Positions 58,701-64,000 of a stretch of DNA of 64,000 nucleotides are shown here, piece after piece. This stretch comes from Ampullaceana balthica (lineage: Eukaryota > Mollusca > Gastropoda > Lymnaeidae): assembly GCA_944989445.1 (NCBI GenBank), contig CALYLW010000059.1:930001-994000 (forward strand), given 5' to 3'. The notes beneath the pieces are model-generated. The model was given only the letters and a program-made list of their open reading frames with translations. It ran no database searches and was not told the origin of the DNA. The first letter of the stretch is position 1; the number at the start of each line of letters is the position of its first letter. Both the position numbers and the translations under genes were made by a program.

Positions 58701-61700
58701 TTACACTGGCATTTATTTTCAGTTACGGGATAAAATATATTTTGTAATTTGAAATTAAATTTTACAAAGCTTTTTTGAGCAACTAAAGCAAGAAATGCTT
58801 GGGAGAACTCAAATATTATAAAGAAAAATATTGGAAACTATTAATAATAATTTGCTATATAGTTAATTATTTTATTTTAATTCCTTTTTTTTCTCTTCAG
58901 TATATACTTCCCTATGAGCAAGAGAAACGGGAACCAACTGGAGAAACAAAAACTGACCAAGTTTCCATGGATGACCGCTCATTTTGTGAGCTGTTTTCAT
59001 TACCAGAGTCTGAGTGTCCATTAACAGGTACGTTATGTTCGGTTCCATTACAAAACGACAAGTGACAAAACGACATGGTGACAAAATGACAAGGTGACAA
59101 AACGACAAGATCTCTTAGAAACAAAGTATATCAATGTAAAACCCCCTTATGAAGTCCCTGTGACTAGGTCACTTTGAACATAGACTAAGGGTGTCAGACT
59201 CAATAGCTCAGCGGCCAAAACTAAAAACACTCTTCAGTCAAAATCATTGCCAATTATTTCGTTGTCCCATTTTGAACTATTTTGGTCACCTTGTCGTTTT
59301 GTCACCTAGTCGTATTGTCGCTTTGTCAGTTGTCATTTTGTCACCTTGTCGTTTTGTCTGGTTACCGTTACCGTATAAGAATGTTAAATATGTTTTATTC
59401 ATAGTGATTAGAATATTATAATGTTAAGCTCTGTGTAAAAAATCTGTGGTGTATGGCACACGTACAGAAGAGCATACATTTTCTGAACATTTATTATCCA
59501 AAATATCAGTTATCCTTCCAACCTGTCCTTTTTAAACCATTAAAATTGTGTGTATGGGAGCTGGTGTACAAAAGCCTGAAGACTATTACTATCCCTGTAG
59601 CAAAATACAGGTAACAACAAATTTTTAAGTGCACAAAAAATAGATACCTACTGTAAAATACATTCTTTAAATAAAGCACCAAATATATCAAAATTACAAA
59701 GATACAATATTACAAGGATGTCCTTTGACTCTCAGAGTTTGATTTAGAGCCTTCTGTTATAAAAAAAAATCTGAATCCCTCACTGACTTGATTAATTAGT
59801 TTACAAAAACTCAACTTCCTACTAACTGGCTGTGCATCCAAGCTCCCCAAAGTCACACTTAAGGTTAAGCCGTTGGTCAATGTATTTTCTTAATCAAATT
59901 GGTATTTATTAAAATTGAGTCTTGGTCACCTGACCCCAGGCTGGCATGGTGGAAGGAGGTGTACACTGATCAACAGGGAGAAATCTCTGACGGCTGCTTT
60001 TAAAAACGGAAGACTTTATCTCACCCACAGGTGAGTGGGAGCAAAAAAACAAAAAAACAAAAAAATTTGATATCCTTACCAAGGTTCAGATTTTAATGAA
60101 ATAATTTAACGTAAAAATTAAACTTCATAAAAGGCTTTAAAAATGCATCAATTAATGAAAGGATATCTTTTACTTTCAGTTTCTTTTAAATGACTTTTTT
60201 TTTGAAACATACTCAGACAGGGTTGAATATTTTAATTATACATTTTCTTTACAATTCAGTTAAAATATGTTTACATTTTATCCCCAGCTTCCTATGTTTT
60301 GAGAGAACTAAAATGCCTTCACCAAAAAATATTGTTATACCCCTTGCTGACATTGCACGTTTGGAAAAGGTTAACAAACTATTTTATTCATTAGCAACAT
60401 AGACATTTTTTGTAGGTTAATAAAAAGCATGTATCTGTTAGGAAAATAAACCTCATAATAGGATATAAAAGTTGCCTTTTTATTATGAAATAGTTAGGAC
60501 AGCTTGGAAAAAGATACAATATAATGGGTGAAACCACATGGCTAATATCCTTCATGAGCAAATGAAATCAAAACTTAACAACCAATTTGTAAACTGTTAC
60601 ATTTTAAGAATCCTTCAGTCTAAGAGCCTATTTATTATTTGTTCTCAGGCCAAACCTTATGCTTGGATACCAGGAGGTGGGATGGCTATAGAGATTGCAG
60701 TTGTTGGAAATGATAAGGTGAGATGACAATGCCGTCAATATCACTCTCGTGTACTGTCTTCATAACTCTAATTTGACATGTACATTTTGTTGTATGGATT
60801 TCCGGGTATTGCATAAAGTACTCTCTCAGTTTTCATAAATATTTCACTGGTTTAAAATTGTTTAAACTCTCAACAATGAGAAAATGTCCCTTAAAGCTCC
60901 TATCTGCTTATTGCTTCATTTTTTAAAGTTAAAATTTAATTCACTTGACTTTGCAGCACTATGTCAAAAAAACATTTGAATGTCTCTAATTTTATTAGAA
61001 AAGTAACATTTTATATTTGAAATTAAATACACATGGAAAATGTGTGTTCCTAGGCCACATAAATGAATCTAATAGTTAAAATGTATGAGTTAAAAATTCT
61101 CATTTTAAAAAGGACATATTACTTCAATGAAATGAAAGAAATCAGTAGATGTACAATCATTTAGAAGCTGCATTTTATAATGAAACTTTTTAAAACTTTA
61201 ACATGAGATCTTACAATACAAGAACAATGCCCAGGAATCTGTTAGAAACATCTCCACATAAAAAGTCTAAAATATTTGGGGAATAAATAGTTTAATAATG
61301 GTCAGCAGTTTTTTCAACTGTTTATGTATACATTATTTGAAAATATTAATTAGAAAATACATATAAAAATTTGACTGCTAAGCACAATCCTCGTCATTTC
61401 TATACAGGAACCAACGGCAAGTATAGAATAAATTTCCTTGAATGATGCTTTTGGCAGCTGCATGCATCAAGCTATGAGCAGTTAGGATTTAAGAACCCGT
61501 GGCCTTTCTTTTTCATTTTAAATCATGGTCTTAAAATAACACAGTGCTCATTAGCAAATGAGTAATAATAATAATTTATTTTAAATATTTTCTGTCATGT
61601 TCATCTATTAAAAAAAGCTATATAAGAATAGATTTAAATTATCCGACTCACTGTTTTCAATTTAAAAAAAGTCTACGATAGCATTGACATTGTATGCACA

Positions 61701-63433
61701 TTTCTACAAAAGCAGGCCAGTTCTGATCAGAATCAACCCCAGAGTTCTCTTTCTTTGCCAACTACAAATAATAAGGCTTTAAACTAATCCTCACATATTG
61801 TTAGGATCTGGTTATGTCTAGAACCTACAACTCATAGTTATTTCTCTCTAAATAATATTTAATTCTCTCGTAAGTTTTCAATTTAATACATTTTGGCGTG
61901 GCTTGTTGTTTAATAATTTTTTTTATTGACTTCTATCCTGAAGTTCTTGAATGGCTTTATAATTTTTGACAAAAAAACTATGGAAAAAAAATGTAACATG
62001 GAAAACAGTTACATGTTTCATAAAAGAATAGTAAAATTTTTCCATCTTCAATCCATTAATATTGAGTTTAATAACAAACAGTGAAATTTTACCAAGTTTA
62101 TTATTAAAACTCAATATTAAGGGATGAAAGTGCATAAATAAATTAACAAACCCCAAAACAGAATTTGCAAAGTACTGTATATTCCGGCGTTTAAGACGAC
62201 CCCCTACTTTCCTGTTAAAATATATGGTTTTAAGCTATTTTCGCCGTATAAGACCACCCCTCTTCCGAAACACTTTAAGTTTTAAACTGGCTTCATGTTT
62301 CTTACTTCTTGCTGGTGGAGACATGAAAAAAAGTCATCTTATGCGCCGGAATATGCGGTATAAAAAGTATTGACTAACATCTTGGCCCAAAATTGCTTTA
62401 AAACTCTGGTGTGATACGCCAAAGGAACACACGTACATTTGATAAGCCTTTTGCTCACTGAGACTATAGGAATATGAGTGTAGTTAAACTTCTCCATTCT
62501 TCCAACTTGTCCAAGAGAGAGTAACAGTTTGTGGACATTTCCCAAGTGTTTACCAACACTTTGTCCTGACCTGTCTGCTGATCCAAGATAGGAAAACTTA
62601 CTGTTATTGTACATGATGTCTGCTGTTGTACTTGTGATAATAATTTTTTTTAAGGTGGGGGGGGGGCATTTATAGAAACAATAGTTATTCTACATGGTAA
62701 ACACAGCTTCAGGAAAACAAAATAAATATTTTGTGAAAATGGGTGATTAGATTAATTATAGATAACCTAATTGTAGGAATGGACATAAGGAGAAAGAAAT
62801 ATGCACGCATGCAAATCCTTAAAAAATCTTTTAAACTTTTTATTGATAAAAATTTATCTTTGAATTTACTTTTTTTAAAGCTTTTAGGTGGAAAGTCCTG
62901 ATACAAATTTTAACATACTCTTTTCTCCTGCATGAACTTTCACACAGAAGCCTTTACAATTCTATTGAGTGATACAAATTATATTTGTACAAACAATATC
63001 AATTTGATTAGTTTGAAGTTTTCTTTATATCTTATGTTTTTTGTTCCATTTCAAAGAAAAAGATCTTTGTTTTTCATCTATTAATGAATTCTCACTACTC
63101 TCCGGTCTTTAAATTTTCATTTTTAAAACTACAAAACTTTTTAAAAAATTAATTGACCCTTTGCATCAATAACTATCATGATGGAGTTTCTGAAATAAAT
63201 ATACGAAACATCCTAAAATACTTACAAATTATTGACATTATGTATGTGTTGTAATGACATCACATTTCATGTATATCCTTGTACTAACGCAAGCACGTGA
63301 ACTTGATCAACAGCCATACATTTTTGGAGCTATTTTAAATAGAGATGAGGTCTTTGAGTCCATAGTGGCGGCTGGTCGAAAGGCGGGTCTGCCTTGGTCC
63401 AGTGCATCCAGATGTCCGTCCCCAACTGAGTGA
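46898..63433 (+). CDS. GRAMD4: GRAM domain-containing protein 4 orthologue, 17 coding exons, 633 residues
   Basis: Exons: 46898-47008, 47143-47368, 48371-48491, 51877-52025, 52274-52439, 52682-52707, 53337-53428, 53760-53851, 54282-54330, 54613-54728, 54948-55057, 58477-58631, 58901-59027, 59940-60030, 60288-60369, 60649-60717, 63314-63433. All are GT/AG and in phase. A probable 5' untranslated part begins at 46835 after TATATTTTAG. Residues ~86-152 are a coiled coil (EDQLNQLQEQL, ERIKCELAYEQRRC). Hydrophobic segments near 290-322 (SVWQGWFFPVLLFCL) and 398-430 (LFASTAALITSCILP) are probable membrane anchors. Between them DKFNLVMQVARKVQNVLGEV is highly characteristic of GRAMD4. The GRAM domain covers ~498-620 (GGRRCTLINREKSL, GRLYLTHSFLCFERTK, GGGMAIEIAV, YIFGAILNRDEVFESI). 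Human GRAMD4 (578 residues) is an E2F1-induced death-inducing protein reported at mitochondria and ER; function here is inferred from orthology. Confidence 0.93.
47585..47822 (+). repeat. R500-family copy, internally deleted, in GRAMD4 intron 2
   Basis: It begins with the R500 word AAATATCCCTTATATATGAGA, continues with ATTTACAGACTG, GACGGTCGGCGTCAACGCG and ends AGCAAGTTAATATAAGAC. The middle part (the GATCGATCTGAAATTTT region) is missing. Confidence 0.75.
48976..51737 (-). mobile_element. hAT transposon in GRAMD4 intron 3 (ZMYM1-like), decayed
   Basis: The left end CAGAGGCGTGGCTT and the right end AACCTCTT are weak inverted termini. ACCCACCT (48968-48975) and ACCCACGT (51738-51745) match at 7 of 8 as a target duplication. 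The minus strand encodes pieces of a transposase: ILSQNLCSRRVTDTSAIHSK (~51640-51580), GEDQYRHVYKIHSIVLLHFR (~51115-51056) and DLKTDFAFVLGIKTLLD (~50755-50705). The C-terminus is NVHISLQMLLTIV then STATCEQSFSKLKLILSYF and MAKDRLSYLALDSIERELSL (~49240-49190). The 22-bp minisatellite sits inside the last block. A possible R500-like patch (50190-50420) also interrupts it. Confidence 0.75.
49342..50158 (-). repeat. 22-bp minisatellite born from transposase codons (~37 units)
   Basis: About 37 tandem copies of AACTATCGTCAATAACATTT plus GG. On the minus strand the last 5' transposase codons (LKNVHISLQ) run into MLLTIV. The array then cycles the same 22 bp, and the final unit runs out into MLLTIVSTATCEQSFSKLKL. 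Because 22 is not a multiple of three the frame is lost inside. Units are almost identical; a G-to-A variant (catttgaaac) marks copies near 49470, 49602 and 49932, spaced 6 and 15 units apart. Confidence 0.95.
55647..55795. repeat. Expanded pentamer (TCTTA/TCTAA)n array
   Basis: About 28 pentamers mixing TCTTA and TCTAA at the tail position of the LINE. It corresponds on the minus strand to (TAAGA)n, the same tail motif seen with 2-4 units in the other copies, so it is an expansion of the LINE tail. Confidence 0.9.
55796..56235 (-). pseudogene. LINE reverse transcriptase C-terminal part plus 3' UTR
   Basis: The minus strand from 56231 reads LNLETLEDRRTKSKVVIIHN, AINSNLEMQHNDNLIQPSDT, SFL-type IPYTRTKKIQILVFPVRN, then after a frameshift GLPEETRKTNTLSTFKTLIR, MQD and a TAG stop near 55845. 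The (W)-x-(S/T)-L-E-x-R-R lead and the WNxLP-like ending are those of CR1/Jockey-type reverse transcriptases. A 3' UTR of about 50 bp (ACGCAATAATCTTCTGTATA, GAACGAGCGTCTGTAACAG) precedes the pentamer tail. Confidence 0.8.
56573..57086. repeat. 32-bp minisatellite, 16 units, with a 96-bp higher-order period
   Basis: Units are GTAACAGAAACATTGTGATC plus ATTGTGTGGATG. A T-to-C variant (acatcgtgatc) occurs in units 6, 9, 12 and 15 only, every third unit, so the later part amplified as 96-bp triplets. It lies in GRAMD4 intron 11. Confidence 0.95.
57191..58271. repeat. 49-bp minisatellite, ~22 units
   Basis: Units contain TACTGTTAATTCAGGACAGT, then AAC(A/G)GT(A/G)TACTAATG and TGTACATCATTTCC. The first five or so units carry AACAGTATAC, later ones AACGGTATAC or AACGGTGTAC, so variants are spatially sorted. 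Two units near 58120 and 58270 carry CCTGCTTTCA instead of CCTACTGTTA. It lies in GRAMD4 intron 11, 100 bp after the 32-bp array. Confidence 0.95.
59031..59373. mobile_element. MITE with GACAAAACGACAAGGT inverted repeats, at the exon 13 donor of GRAMD4
   Basis: The left part (ACAAAACGACAAGTGACAAA, ACGACATGGTGACAAAATGA) is mirrored on the right (TTTTGTCACCTTGTCGTTTT, GTCACCTAGTCGTATTGTCG). The right end GTTACCGTTACCGTA fits the left TACGTTATGTTCGGTTCC loosely. A TA stands at 59029-59030 and at 59374-59375, consistent with a TA target. The left TA is inside the donor GTACGT of exon 13. Confidence 0.65.
60718..63313. other. GRAMD4 intron 16 (2.6 kb)
   Basis: AT-rich; no coding block or RNA gene seen. 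It contains the MITE at 62175-62358 and a G-run near 62657. A TACTAAC branch-point word stands at about 63281, some 30 bp before the acceptor. Confidence 0.6.
62175..62358. mobile_element. Tc1/mariner-type MITE with TA duplication
   Basis: CTGTATATTCCGGCGTTTAA at the left and TTATGCGCCGGAATATGCGG at the right are ~25-bp inverted repeats, with TA outside both (62173-62174 and 62359-62360). Length 184 bp, no ORF. Confidence 0.8.
63314..63433 (+). CDS. GRAMD4: Terminal exon of GRAMD4
   Basis: After acceptor GATCAACAG the frame reads PYIFGAILNRDEVFESIVAA and GRKAGLPWSSASRCPSPTE, then TGA at 63431-63433. The FGA-x-x-x-RDE-x-FE-x-I word closes the GRAM domain in GRAMD4 proteins, which fixes the exon despite a weak polypyrimidine tract; the TACTAAC word upstream supports the acceptor. 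The last 19 residues are a lineage-specific tail. It is too short to stand out as an ORF and was found by protein logic. Confidence 0.88.
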   Translation, partial: PYIFGAILNRDEVFESIVAAGRKAGLPWSSASRCPSPTE

Positions 63434-64000
63434 CTCGTTAGTATAACTAAATTCAGTGTTGTTTCTCACTGGAATGAAATCTGTTTTAGTTTCCGTCCAG
63501 CAGTGGTTTCCAGTATATATTACTAAAGCTGAAGATTTTTTTCAACAGTAGAAAATATCACATACTATACAAATTTTAATTTTTTAAAAACTATCCACGT
63601 GAGCTATAGACTTGTATATTACGGATTTGATCTATATTGGAAAATATGTTAAATTCTCTTTTAATTTTAAGGTTAAAACCTCATCAAACCAGTATCACCA
63701 TGAACTAATTTAATTGATTAAAACAGGTTTCCAAGGTTTAACCCTCAAAAGCCTGTTTGGTAGCTGGGAACTTCATCATTAGTTGTACCAGTCATTTGTG
63801 TTTTTACCAGGAAATGTTAAAACTGTATCTAAATGATGCCACTTTGTTGGCCTTCAGTCAGTGTTGTCCAGGGGTCACTCTTGCTTGGAGGGGGCATACT
63901 TTGTTAGAGTTCACTGGCTGTATGAACTGTTTCCAATCAACTAGCCAAATTATTTTTTAAAAAATGTACACTGGGTCCTTTATTTAATTTTTAGCTGGAG
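63434..64000. other. 3' flank of GRAMD4
   Basis: Presumed 3' UTR; no AATAAA hexamer is visible before the window ends. No further gene recognised. Confidence 0.5.

Overview
This is eukaryotic (metazoan) nuclear DNA: AT-rich, with small exons, GT/AG introns and dense decayed transposons, and no bacterial signatures. A GRAMD4 orthologue, an IgGFc-binding-like mucin, tRNA-derived SINEs and several hAT, Tigger and non-LTR families suggest an invertebrate. A mollusc is plausible, but that is inference and species cannot be read from the window. Exon models come from joining GT/AG-bounded blocks in phase; there is no transcript evidence.

Region 1 (1-4.6 kb): minus-strand exons of a secreted mucin with IgGFc-binding-like domains. 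A Tigger deletion derivative (1394-2241) and a hAT-like MITE lie around them. Region 2 (4.6-30 kb): transposon-rich. It holds a CAA-rich microsatellite between two copies of a ~210 bp repeat, and a decayed hAT transposase (6050-12362) carrying a 30-bp minisatellite of about 83 units that is split by a non-LTR retrotransposon. It also holds a complete 3.5 kb hAT element with perfect 8-bp target duplications (12606-16073) and tandem ~0.5 kb units (26.0-27.8 kb).

Region 3 (30.2-40.2 kb): a plus-strand 12-exon gene for a ~1,713-residue coiled-coil protein. I cannot name it. All splice phases agree; a 10-residue repeat lies in its last exon. Region 4 (46.9-63.4 kb): a complete plus-strand GRAMD4 orthologue, 17 coding exons and 633 residues, whose introns carry three minisatellites and several transposons. 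Between these genes lie SINEs, MITEs and a 0.67 kb inverted-repeat element.

The main discovery is that two separate minisatellites grew out of hAT transposase coding sequence. A 30-bp unit (10 codons) came from the conserved KPHTIGE segment of one element. A 22-bp unit came from the LLTI...ERSFSKLKL dimerisation segment of another, in GRAMD4 intron 3. In both, transposase codons run into the array from each side. Second, a tRNA-headed SINE shares its 3' end and (AAGAT)n tail with a non-LTR retrotransposon whose ORF end is also in the window, a LINE/SINE partnership visible in one locus.
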